Below are positions 11,097 through 20,038 of a DNA stretch of 31,479 nucleotides, one piece after another. The translations under genes were made by a program, and so were the position numbers. The notes under the pieces are model-generated. The model saw nothing but the letters and a program-made list of their open reading frames with translations. It was not told the DNA's origin and searched no databases. Positions within the stretch are counted from its first letter, which is position 1. Each line of letters begins with the position of its first letter. Origin of the DNA: Chara braunii (Eukaryota > Streptophyta > Charophyceae > Charales > Characeae); NCBI GenBank assembly GCA_003427395.1, contig BFEA01000832.1:456512-487990 (forward strand), written 5' to 3'.

Positions 11097-11135
<39 letters not shown>
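11021..11135 (+). repeat. (TG)n microsatellite, interrupted
   Basis: About 115 bases of alternating TG with scattered CG steps and GGG interruptions. It generates the Thr-His or Val-Cys open frames seen on both strands. It falls inside the LINE RT, just after the 'vrQGdpL' region and before where a catalytic F/YADD box should be. Confidence 0.95.
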
Positions 11136-11141
<6 letters not shown>

Positions 11142-12021
11142 GGCGCCAAAGGATCCCCCTGCGCACCGATCTTCGTAATTTGATCTTTGGAGAAAGTAAC
11201 CCATTAACTTTAACCCCGGTGGTAGCATTATAGTGCAGTATACTAATCCATTGACGCAAAACAGGACCAAAGTTCCTTTTTGACAAACAGACATCCAAAA
11301 ATCTTCAGTCCACATTGTCATAGGCTTTCTCAAAATTTATAAAGACAACTACAACATTTTGACGGGACTGACGAGCCAATTTGATCATCTCATTAATCAA
11401 TAATATATTGTCTTGTATATGGCGTCCCTCTATAAACCCTGTTTGAGAGGAATAAATAATTTATGGCATAATCGGAATCATTCTATTCGCTATAGCCTTA
11501 GCTAGCATCTTATAAATAACAGTTAGCAATATGATTGGCATGTAGTTTATAATATTAGTCTTATCCCTTTTTCTGTAGAGGAGAGTGAAAATTATTTGTC
11601 CAACAAATACTCCCATATATCCTGAGTTTTGAACTAAATTGTAAAATTTCATTAGATCATCTAAAAAAATCGGTCATATTGATTCTCAAAATTATTTAGG
11701 AAACCCATCAATAACCGGGGTTTTCTTCTCTTTCATTTGAAGCAAGGCTGTCCAGATATCCTCCTTTGAGATTGATTTCTCCAGTGAATCATTTTGTTCC
11801 TGTGAAAAAGTTTTCGTTAGGGGAATCAGAAAATCAACTATCTTCTTACGATCTTCAATTATATCAGGAGATTTTTGGGATGATGTGAAAATACCTTTGA
11901 AGAAATCATAGGATATTTTAAGATTACCCGTTGAGGAAATGAGATTAATATCGATACGAGAAGGAATTATGGGGTCTATCAACCCTTCTATAGTTACCAA
12001 CCTGACCCGAGATTTGGCCAT
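11136..12021 (-). pseudogene. LINE reverse transcriptase (fingers and proximal palm), broken
   Basis: The upstream part (11692-12021) ends in LLQMKEKKTPVIDGFPK, corresponding to the 'm...KapGpDG.p.efy' entry of LINE RTs. The next part (11461-11652) has LLYRKRDKTNIINYMPIILL and YKMLAKAIANRM, matching 'l.KkgD...nyRPIsLl...yKi.ak.la.Rl'. Then, in other frames, come QTGFIEGRHIQDNILL and VVFINFEKAYDNVD (the FDxxKAFD motif as FEKAYD), and finally VNGLLSP with an 'RQG'-like stretch. The F/YADD catalytic box is not found; the sequence runs into (TG)n. Several frameshifts. Confidence 0.85.
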
Positions 12022-12277
12022 ATGAAGAAAATAGTATCCATTTGTCCTTCATTTTGATGTTTAGTTAGTTTTCCTTTAATAAGATACCCTTGCCAACAAT
12101 ATTGTGCAAAGGAAAGAAGTTGATTCCTTAAGCTACTGATATCGGTTTGTTATTGTTGATTGGACTCTGAATCCTGTAGCTTATAATGCAAAATCTGCTC
12201 TTGAATTTGTATCTCTTGTTAATATCTGTCATTTGTCAGTAATTTTGAATAATCCCGACATTTCTGAGCCACAAAGG

Positions 12278-13210
12278 TTAAACCACTATTAAACCATTCA
12301 ATAAGAGAGTCATGTCAGGGCTTTGTTGATTGCCATAATTTCCATACATCTTGCACAAACTGTATGAATCGAGGAATACGAAGAAGGGACGTATTGAACT
12401 TATAAAATATTTTCTCTTGTTCTGATTTTTTACGAAATGACAATAGTATCGCACACATTTTGTGATCCGCTCCACGTCAAGGACCTTGAGGGAAAATAAC
12501 TGCTCCCTAAAGAGTCCTTTCTAAATCTTTTGAAAGTTAGATAAAGTCTATGCGTGACCTATAAAATAATTTTGGAACCCCAATGACGTATACATGTGAA
12601 AAGTCGTTCCTAAGGATGAAGACGTCTAAGAGAATAAAAAAGACCCTCAGACTCACATAATCTACTAATTATATTCTCATCTTCCTCAATATACCCATGA
12701 CAGGGAGCGGGGATCTTCCATCTATTCAGCCCCCGATCCGGAGCTGCATTGAAATCCTCGGCCATGATTAGAGGTATCCCATCAGGTATATAATTACGGA
12801 TTGTTTGGAAAAAAATAACTCTTTCCTGTACATCATTTGGACCGTAAATATTCATTAGACAGACTATTTCTATTTCCAACATCACTAAAGCTACAATCCA
12901 TCTCCCTTGTTCCTTATCTGCATCCCAATACACAATTTCATCCCTAGATTGAGGGAGAACCCAAAAGGTCACCCCACTTCAGCCGTTTTTTTGCGCATGG
13001 GAACAAAGTCTCTGGAATGACCAAATCAGATTGTGAGTTCTAGACTCTAGTGTGTGTTGGGATATCCATGAGGTGCGTTTCTTGGATGCAGATCAAATCT
13101 GGCCATGATTTACCCCCCACCCCTCTAAGTTGCTCCGTGATGGAGCGACGTTTCTCTGCGTCTACTGTCGCCAACCCATTTACACTAAGAGAACGAAAAT
13201 CAAAATCTGT
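12278..13210 (-). pseudogene. LINE AP-type endonuclease domain, broken
   Basis: Near 13200 the minus strand gives RSLSVNGLAT and then PDLICIQETHL, the metal-binding Asn and the QETh Glu of LINE AP endonucleases. After a stop and frameshift the 12610-12972 frame continues with GRWIVALVMLEIEIVCLMNI, a YGPN turn, and LIMAEDFNAAPD, where GDFN has become EDFN. A terminal ADHKMC stretch near 12455, in another frame, resembles the SDH box. In active elements this domain nicks the target DNA. Frame breaks and substitutions make this copy inactive. Confidence 0.85.
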
Positions 13211-13299
13211 AGTACGTGTTGCACGACGTCAATAAGGATTCTTATCATATAATATTTTTAATGCATCAATTTTACTCCTTCCTTTAGCAGAGAGAATGA

Positions 13300-13670
13300 T
13301 AAAGAGATTAGGGCCGAATCCAGTTAATATTTTCTAATTTTGATGCTGACTGCAGCAATCCTTTACGGAAAATGATACACAAAAAGGAAGCCACATCCGA
13401 GATGGACCACACTGCGTTGGCCTTGATCTTCAACATGTGATTATCCAACAAGGCCGAGTGAGAATACCATTTAAGACCCACTTCCTTATTGCCATCAAAA
13501 CGCGGAAACGTATCCCTTCTGGCCAAAAACGTTTTCTCCTTTGTATTAGTAAGAGTGATCCGAGGACCTGGGTCATAATTTTTTGCCAGAAAATCATGCA
13601 TGTCTCTTTAAAATGTTTTATCTCCCCCCTTCTGATATTCCACATATATGGTCCATCCACGAAGTGTCAC
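13300..13670 (-). pseudogene. possible LINE ORF1 3' part (tentative)
   Basis: Two overlapping minus-strand frames, joined by a likely frameshift near 13600, sit immediately upstream of the endonuclease in element direction. Composition is Phe/Trp/Lys-rich with no zinc knuckle. Position suggests the end of ORF1, but no ORF1 domain is recognisable. Confidence 0.35.
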
Positions 13671-13857
13671 CCCCCCATATTGGTCATTGCCTATAGGAGA
13701 GAGCCCAACTTCCCACCACCCTCCCTTTTTCTGGACTGGTATGATAAGGTTCCCTTTAGGTGGAGTCATGCGGTTTGACTGACCCTTCTCCAGTGTATGT
13801 CTGAGTTTCTGACGTTTGCCTATTTCCTGTTCCCCTCCCTTACTATTATTATTACTA

Positions 13858-13883
13858 CTAGCTAAGCGCCCGCTGTGCGGGCG
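13858..13883 (-). mobile_element. Helitron-like 3' terminus
   Basis: On the minus strand a perfect 7-bp stem with a 3-base loop (CGCCCGC ACA GCGGGCG, 13883-13867) is followed by 5 bases and then CTAG, with T as the next base. Helitrons end in a short GC-rich hairpin followed by CTRR and insert before T. The element body would extend rightwards on the plus map (13884 onward); I could not find a matching 5' TC end or a Rep/helicase. Confidence 0.5.
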
Positions 13884-13946
13884 ATGCGGGCCACGCCCTC
13901 AGGAATAAGAGTAGTTGACTATGAAGTCCAAGTTTAATTCACGAAT

Positions 13947-13947
<1 letters not shown>

Positions 13948-13978
<31 letters not shown>
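13948..13978 (+). repeat. A31 homopolymer
   Basis: Thirty-one consecutive A residues, followed by a purine-rich (GA-type) run to about 14030. Could be the tail of an unrecognised retroposon on the plus strand; no upstream body was identified. Confidence 0.95.
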
Positions 13979-13981
<3 letters not shown>

Positions 13982-14148
13982 TGAGAAGAGACAGAGATAG
14001 ACAAAGAGAGAGAGAGAAAGAAAAAAAAAGGTGCTATATCAGTGACTTCATCTAAGTTTCAACAAGCTCAACTCGTCAGATTTAATCTCCATAAGTCCAA
14101 ATCAGTTTTCAGTTATGTTACCAGTTGTCAGATGGCAAGACGTCCTGG

Positions 14149-14178
14149 CCGGACAGTCAGGGGGGTCTCGGACGTCCG
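14149..14178. repeat. 30-bp direct repeat, copy 1
   Basis: This block, ending in the palindrome CGGACGTCCG, recurs at 14456-14485 with about two mismatches. The two copies flank some 277 bases of AT-rich sequence containing a T22 run (14372-14393). Confidence 0.7.
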
Positions 14179-14455
14179 GGCACGAACAACTCCATTTTTA
14201 GCATGAAAATAATTAAAAAAATGCACGAAAAAATAAAAAACAAATGGGGGTGCCTTCAATTTTATTTTTTATTTTAAAATTGACAACGAATTTTGATATA
14301 ATCCCAAGGCAAAAGTTGTTCAGTTTATATTTATGCATAACATAATTGTTTTTGCAGATTTTTTTGAGGACTTTTTTTTTTTTTTTTTTTTTTGTCGTTC
14401 AGGCTCGGACGGTCTGCCAAGGGAGGATGTCCGACCGGTTGTCCCAGCGGACAAC

Positions 14456-14485
14456 CCGGACGGTCAGGGGGGTCCCGGACGTCCG
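14456..14485. repeat. 30-bp direct repeat, copy 2
   Basis: Second copy of the block at 14149-14178, also ending in CGGACGTCCG. A third, shorter relative (CTCGGACGGTCTG) is at 14403-14415. The arrangement could be a tiny terminal-repeat element, but no target duplication was seen. Confidence 0.7.
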
Positions 14486-14499
14486 ATCAGGTAACCTAG

Positions 14500-15060
14500 G
14501 TTTTCAGTGAGAATTCCAACAAATTTAGTTTCAGTAAGTTCCGTGAGTTCAGTTTCATCTTATAAAGTTTAATTTAGTTTGAGTGAGTTCATTTTAGACT
14601 CTGTGAAAACAGTTAAATTTCAGTCAATTCATATCGGATTCAGTGATTCCAGTTTGTTCTCAGTAAGCTCGGATCAGCTTCAGTGAGCTCAGCCTCTATA
14701 AGTTAAATCCGCATTAGTGAATCTAGATCAGTTTCAGTAAGTTCACTGTAATTCAGAGAACTCATATCAGTCTCAGACTTTCAATAAGCGGGGAATTCAT
14801 ATCAGTTTCAGTAAGTTCACTGCAGATACAAAGAGCTCAAATCAATCTCAGAAAGCTAAGTTTAGCCTCAGTGAGCTCAGATCAACGAGTTCAGTTCAGC
14901 ATTGATTTCAGATCTAAGTGTGACTTTCAGAGAGAGCTTCAGTTCAACTCTCAGTTCAGTTTCATAAAATTCAATTCAGTCTCATTTTCAGTGAGTTCAA
15001 TCTTGGTGAATCAATCACTAAGCTTAGTTCAGTCTCAATGATCAGGATTTACTCTCGGTA
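14500..15060. repeat. degenerate TTCAGTRAGTTCA-type minisatellite
   Basis: The tract is built from variants of TCAGTTTCAGTAAGTTCA. Two longer blocks near 14735 and 14797 share TATCAGTTTCAGTAAGTTCA-like starts about 62 bases apart. Strongly diverged; non-coding. Confidence 0.65.
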
Positions 15061-15089
15061 GACTACGTTTTCACGAGATGTGGTCGAGT

Positions 15090-15352
15090 CACAGCGGACA
15101 GTTCCAGTGACAGCAACGATAATGCTGGCCACAACGGGAGGTCCCGGTGGTAGCAGCGATGACGCTAGTCACAACGGAGAGTTCCGGTGCCAGCAGCGAT
15201 AATGATGCCCACAGCAGAAGGTCCCGGTGGTAGCAGCGACGACGCTGGTCACAACGGACAGTTCCGGTGACAGCAGCGATAATGCTGGCCACAACGGGAG
15301 GTCCCGGTGGTAGTAGCTAGGACGCTGGTCACAACGGACTGTTCCTGTTGCC
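15090..15352. repeat. 40-bp tandem repeat with 80-bp higher-order unit
   Basis: Unit starts (CACARCRG) fall exactly 40 bases apart at 15090, 15130, 15170, 15210, 15250, 15290 and 15330. Units alternate between a type with CAGTTCCGGTGACAGCAGCG and a type with AGGTCCCGGTGGTAGCAGCG, giving an 80-bp higher-order repeat. Since 40 is not a multiple of 3, it is unlikely to be coding. Confidence 0.9.
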
Positions 15353-15479
15353 AGCGCCTTTCAAAATTTCCTGCCTTTGGCTGTTGCACCACACCGTAGC
15401 GAGAGAGACATCACCCAATGGACCAAGGCATTGGCCCCCCCTGGCCGACTATAATGTTATGAAAATGGCCGTCGGGGGC

Positions 15480-15608
15480 CGAAAGGAATCATCCTTGGGA
15501 GACCACCTCCAAGGATAGGTGGAACGACGACGGGAATTTCCTTCAAAACCCGGAAGGAAAATTCCTTCGGCCCCGAGGACCCCCCAAGGAGTGTCTAACG
15601 AGTCCCTG
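15480..15608. repeat. dispersed repeat module with hairpin, copy 2
   Basis: Diverged copy of the module at 1104-1226. Its stem is ATCCTTGG (15491-15498) with CCAAGGAT (15509-15516), plus one possible G-T pair. It is the same hairpin position as copy 1 but with different bases on both sides. Confidence 0.7.
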
Positions 15609-15853
15609 AATCTTCTGCTACACCATGGAAAGATACATGGGGCCGCACTTTGGACAGTTTACAGCAGCCGGAATCCACAAAAGGAGACCACCAGCCTGGT
15701 TTGTCCACCGAGAGCGGTGGACTCAAATTTCAGTACCGTTGACCCTAGAGGAAACGGGTGTTGCAGGCAAACGCACACTAGAGGAGTAGAAAGTGCCAGT
15801 CTTGCGCACTTTCTGACAACACTTCGGGAGGCGTTTGTCTAGTGTAGTGGAGC

Positions 15854-17129
15854 TGTGACGCCCAACCTCACGCCCAACGCGACTTCCTGATCGGAGTAGG
15901 ATATGGGCCTGGAAGTGCAAAAAGGGGTGTGCCAAGGATTTTTGGGGAAAAGTGGGGGAGTCTTAAGGGTATGAATGCAATTAGGCAGGCAAGGGGCGCT
16001 TGGGACTCAAGGCCCGATGGGGCCGGGGTACTGTGGACGGCGGTTTGCGGTGAAGTCCCTTCTCGGCGGAGGCGGTCCCGAAAAGTTGGGTCGTCGGGGG
16101 CCGTCACGTGGCGCAGGCCGTTGCGTATTTGGGTTGGGCCTTCAGAATTCCGGGGTTTTCCGTTCGCCGCCACGTCGGCAATTCCCGCAAGGCGTGCTGG
16201 GCCAATAGGGGGATATGGCCAGCCACGGAACGACGCTGAGTTGATGATACGGGAGAAGAAGGCGAAAGGGAGGGAAACTGGTGGTGATGACGACAAATCC
16301 CGGGTGAATGAAATAGTAGGTATGGTCAGGGGAAGGGAAATCAGAACACCGGGGGTGGCTAGTGGTGGCGCAGTGGAATTCTCGCGGACACAGTCGATTC
16401 TCCGTGTGGCAGGGGTATCGCAGCCTTAGGAGTATGTTTATCCAAGGGGTGAAGTAATCCGGGTCATAGGATGAGTCTGAGCTCCAAGATCGCGTCATGG
16501 TATCATCGTGTATGGGATAGCTCTGGCCGGGTTATCGTCACCGCGCACGAGTACGTGTAGGACGAGCGAACTTAGTTGCGCCTCAGCGTGCTCGTGCGGG
16601 ATGATGGTTTTGTCGCGAATCTTTTTGGGTGGGCGGATCGACACACGGGGATGCGTGCAAACTTGCGATTCGGATCGTGTTTACACGTGTTTTCGCGCAG
16701 CGTTCGTAGGGCCCGACATCGGATTGTCTAATGGCTCCATAGGTTCGGTTATGCGAGATGCAACCACACCACAACCCAAGCAACAACGAGAACAAAACCG
16801 CTATCGGGGCCAAGTTCTTATCCTCTCTACATCTGTATCAGGTGCAGGTGATGATTCGTCACAAACAAAAGCAAGGACAAGGATTTTCAGCAAAAGATAG
16901 ACAAGCAGGCATAGCATCCATACATCCATGCATTCAGTAATCGTACACATAATGCAATCGAGGCGGAAATCGCAAAGATAAGTGTAAGCAAAAACCCAAG
17001 TCCAGATTCCAAAAAGCCGAGACGAAAAACAAGAACGGGCAACCGCCCGGAGCCGCAATCAAAATGTATATACACAGATGAAGAGGGGGAAGAGACAAAG
17101 AAACAGCAAACCCGCGTCCATCAACCTCA
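15854..17129 (-). mobile_element. 3' LTR of the gypsy element
   Basis: On the plus map it runs from TGTGACGCCC to ATCAACCTCA, giving TG...CA ends and about 1276 bp. It aligns with 26601-27532 plus 28451-28799, showing that the sequence between those two right-hand blocks is an insertion. Frames of about 166 codons on the plus strand are open in both LTR copies, but the differences between them look neutral. The 5-base flank outside (GGAGC) has no partner beyond the other LTR. Confidence 0.85.
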
Positions 17130-17130
17130 A

Positions 17131-17160
17131 CTCTCTCTCCTCCTCTTCTCTCTCTTCTCT
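17131..17160 (-). other. polypurine tract (plus-strand primer site)
   Basis: Thirty consecutive purines on the minus strand, lying one base inside the 3' LTR edge as expected for the PPT of an LTR retrotransposon. In the family this tract survives RNase H and primes second-strand DNA synthesis. Confidence 0.8.
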
Positions 17161-18481
17161 GATGCGGACAGTCCGTCGTCACGCACCAACCCACGAAGTC
17201 GTCACCCCGCTTAGTCCTCCCGCACCCGTCGGATTCGCCCGTGCCCACAATCCGTCGTGGCCCACATCAATCCCGCGCGTTCGGCACCCGCCCGTCGGGT
17301 CGCCCAACTCCTACTCTACTCACCTCTTTCCTCGCTCGTGTGCCGACCCTTCCTTATCGCGCAACCCCGAGCTTCCAACAACGGGTTAAGAGAGCTAACT
17401 AATTGCGCAGCAGGAATTTATAGCGTGCATGCATGCGCGAAGAACACGGAATTACCAAGACTTAGAGGGGAGATCAGAGAGGGAGTGCCTACGTTCTGCA
17501 TGACCGGGCCGCGGCGTGGGGGACGTAGCCACTCTCCAGGCATCGATCTGAGCATGCACTCTGTAGTTTAAAAAACGCAGCAAAAGAAAGAGGAGGGCGG
17601 GAAGGACGAAGAGCAAGAAGAAAGATACAGTTACAATGGCGCCAACCCAAGATTACAGTTACACATCCGATTAAAGGCGCCGACTAATCAGAATTTTGTT
17701 GCAGGCGCAAAAAGAAGCGCGTAGGCAAATAAGGGCGCCGCGCGGCAAGAGAAAGTCCTAATTACAAAATTCCTAAATTCATAACTAATCCGAAAAGCAA
17801 AAGTACAGGTTCCGGGAGGAAAATCCGAAATTTCGAGAGCCATCATGGCTCGATAAAATTCGGAAAAAGATTTGAAAGGAAAATTCAAAAAGAACAATGC
17901 AAATTCCTGCGCGATGTCCGCGCCAAAAAAATCGAAACCGAAGCGAAAGAAACGACGTCAACATTTATTAATCGCGCGCACGGAGGCGCGCCAGCCATTC
18001 AGCCAACCAATCAATCGACCGGCCATCCCAGGACACGCCCAGCTCCGAACCCAGCCAAAGAAGCGACGGAAAATACGAAAAAGCAAGGACACTGATGCAA
18101 TTTCCCACCGATTCCAATCTCGCGTAATTGGCCTAACCTTCCCAGCTTAGGACCCCTCGTTGCAACCGCGCAGAAAATCGCGCGTTACAGAAAGTGGTTC
18201 GTCATATATGTGACGCCCAGGGGGTTCCAGAATTAGCAAGCTCCTGCTTGCTTGTGACACGTGTCGATTTATCTGATCGACCGACACACGGAGCATCTCT
18301 CTCAATGCCACTTAGTACCGTTAAATTGAGTGTGGACGTCGTCCAACGTGGCAGTACTGCTCTTCTACTACTTCCTCATGGTAGGCCTTCGACATTCCAA
18401 GGAGGGGGATTACACGTGCCGCCGTTATGACACGTGTCCATTAGCCATACATCAGTGCGGCAGGAGGGTAGACCCTAGACC
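17161..18481 (-). other. long non-coding 3' region of the retrotransposon
   Basis: About 1.3 kb between the ORF4 frame and the PPT with no convincing gene. It holds a GCAAGC/GCTTGC hairpin (18236-18251) and two copies of the 10-bp palindrome GACACGTGTC (18256-18265 and 18429-18438). At 18209 TGTGACGCCCA repeats the terminal 11 bases of the LTR, and 18212-18231 is identical to 20 bases in pol (24010-24029). Confidence 0.6.
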
Positions 18482-18694
18482 CTAAACGGTCCTGGGGAAT
18501 GGAAGTCGAATCACTGAAGGTGGAGGTGGCGGATGGTTGAGAGGAAGAGGGGGCATGAATCGATTGATGGCAGGAGAGGCGAAATCAGGAAGGGTGGCGT
18601 AGTGGAAGGAGCGATGGATGCGGGGGAAACGAGGGACCTCATGGAGGTGGCGAAAAGCGGCGATGTAGTCGGGGTAAATGGTGGACAGGGTTCG

Positions 18695-20038
18695 TCACAG
18701 AGTGGCGCAAAAATCTTCGTAGTTTTCGCAGGCGGGAATAGTTCCAGATATAATACAGTATATTTCTACGTGGTTATGTTCCCGCCATTCTGCGCTAAAC
18801 AAGAGCACGTGAAGGAAAAAGGAATCAACCACAGAACGGGTGGTGGCATGCGGGTAAACAGAGATTAGAAGGCGGGTAGCGTAGAGACGGTAGAAAAGGT
18901 GGTGGGGGAAAGGACACCAACCATCGGGGAATGGGGGTCTATTGGGAAGACAGGTAAGCATGAGGTAGTCACGGGGTCGGCGAGAGAACGACCGGGGACG
19001 AAGCCCGAACGCCGAGATCTTGATGTAAACGAATGGAGGATCGGGACAGGGAGCTGGAGGGAACTGGCGATTCACTTCTTCTTCTTCTTCTGCTTCGTGA
19101 TCCCTCCGCTTTGGTTCCATCGTCCTCTTCTTCTGGCGGCTCCGGATCGCGCCACGGGTCCCCGGTCGACGAATCGTTTGTTGAAGGTCGCTTCCCTCCG
19201 TGGTCTCCTGGCGCTTTCGCTTCCTGTGCTCTTGCGTTCTTTCTCGAGCCACGTCGCGCACTTCAGCCTCGAATCCTTCGAACTCCAACTCCGCTTGCTC
19301 GTTTCCTTCTTCTTCTTCCTCGTCCCGCGGTTGGCTCGATTCGTCGGCTATCCCTGCTTCGCTTTCCGGTACGTAGTCTGGATCGTCTCGTTCTTCGCTC
19401 GATGGCTCTTCCTCTTCCTCCTCTTCGTCTGCTCCCCCTATCTCCTCGTCCTGCACCGCGTTTTGCCTCGCAATCGGGTCCCAAAACGTGAGATCGGTAA
19501 CGTCGATCTCCAGGTAGAGCACCTGGGAAGGATAAAGACAGTTGTCCTCGTCAATCTCCATACACGTGGACCACACAAGGTGCGGCTCGAGCGTTTGAGA
19601 CAATACGTGGGTGCCAGGCTGCTTGTCACTGTGCGACAAAATGTCCAGGGGCAGATCGTCCACCAGCTGAGTCAGAAACACCAGCAATTCGTCCGTGATC
19701 AAGGCGAGATTACCTTCCTCCACCTTTCCGAATACGATTCCCAGCAGGTCACCTTGCTCCGCCATTCTCCAGGCTTGGATGATCCGAAGCTCCACGCTGT
19801 CCTCTGGGTGCTCTGGACCTTCTCCAAATGGGGCCACTTCTGACCAACGGAACTCTATCTCCAATAGACAGAAAGCGAGCTCGATATAGTCTTCCCACCA
19901 CGCGTCCCACTTTTCGTCGCTCAATAGCGGCGCACCGTTCTCCTTAACACAGTAGGAGAGAGCAGGAGCCCGCGCAGATTGCCAAAGGGTGGGGATGCTA
20001 GAGGGGAGGCCGAAGTAGGAGACACGACGATGACTCAT
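18695..20038 (-). CDS. ORF4: acidic protein of unknown function, downstream of pol
   Basis: 447 codons from an ATG at 20038 that overlaps the ORF3 stop as ATGA. The frame is also open upstream (to a GTG at 20167), but the overlap favours the ATG. Residues 1-190 look globular. Residues 196-265 are very acidic (runs of Glu, DDPDYVPE). Basic, NLS-like clusters follow at 270-277 (HRKRKRQE) and 299-312, a second Glu run at 315-322, then a hydrophobic and aromatic C-terminal region. No signal peptide or clear membrane span, so it does not look like an envelope. The TGA stop at 18697-18695 may itself be a lesion: the same frame stays open for 70 more codons to a TAG at 18484-18482. I do not recognise the family. 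Confidence 0.65.
   Translation of the reverse strand: MSHRRVSYFGLPSSIPTLWQSARAPALSYCVKENGAPLLSDEKWDAWWEDYIELAFCLLEIEFRWSEVAPFGEGPEHPEDSVELRIIQAWRMAEQGDLLGIVFGKVEEGNLALITDELLVFLTQLVDDLPLDILSHSDKQPGTHVLSQTLEPHLVWSTCMEIDEDNCLYPSQVLYLEIDVTDLTFWDPIARQNAVQDEEIGGADEEEEEEEPSSEERDDPDYVPESEAGIADESSQPRDEEEEEGNEQAELEFEGFEAEVRDVARERTQEHRKRKRQETTEGSDLQQTIRRPGTRGAIRSRQKKRTMEPKRRDHEAEEEEEVNRQFPPAPCPDPPFVYIKISAFGLRPRSFSRRPRDYLMLTCLPNRPPFPDGWCPFPHHLFYRLYATRLLISVYPHATTRSVVDSFFLHVLLFSAEWREHNHVEIYCIISGTIPACENYEDFCATL
20035..20038 (-). promoter_or_regulatory. ORF3/ORF4 stop-start overlap (ATGA)
   Basis: The minus strand reads CCCAATGAGTC: the TGA ending ORF3 (20037-20035) shares TG with the ATG of ORF4 (20038-20036). 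It is the third identical junction in this element. Inferred role: translation of ORF4 by ribosomes that have just terminated on ORF3. Confidence 0.7.

Larger units (their letters stand above)
9500..13220 (-). mobile_element. degenerate L1-like non-LTR retrotransposon (LINE), ORF2 region
   Basis: Reading the minus strand from about 13200 to 9500, fragments in several frames give the LINE ORF2 order: AP-type endonuclease N-terminus, endonuclease core, linker, fingers and palm of an RVT_1-type reverse transcriptase, then a zinc-binding tail. Frameshifts and stops separate the pieces, so the copy is dead. A (TG)n tract sits inside the RT region. The combination of AP endonuclease, RT and C-terminal zf-RVT is typical of plant L1-clade elements. 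Boundaries are approximate: I found no poly(A) tail or target duplication. Confidence 0.85.

Noticed and set aside
10928-11333. Thr-His / Val-Cys repeat proteins
   Set aside because: Translation of the (TG)n microsatellite inside the decayed LINE.
15929-16429. 166-codon plus-strand frame, also open in the other LTR (26668-27168)
   Set aside because: It lies wholly within the LTRs and is antisense to the element. About 15 of some 24 differences between the two copies change the residue, as expected without selection, and other frames there are open too.
19263-19484. Arg-rich frame opposite ORF4
   Set aside because: Shadow of the acidic Glu-rich tract of ORF4 read in another frame.
18899-19843. 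314-codon plus-strand frame
   Set aside because: Antisense to ORF4; Phe/Leu-rich because it reads the complement of Glu/Lys codons.
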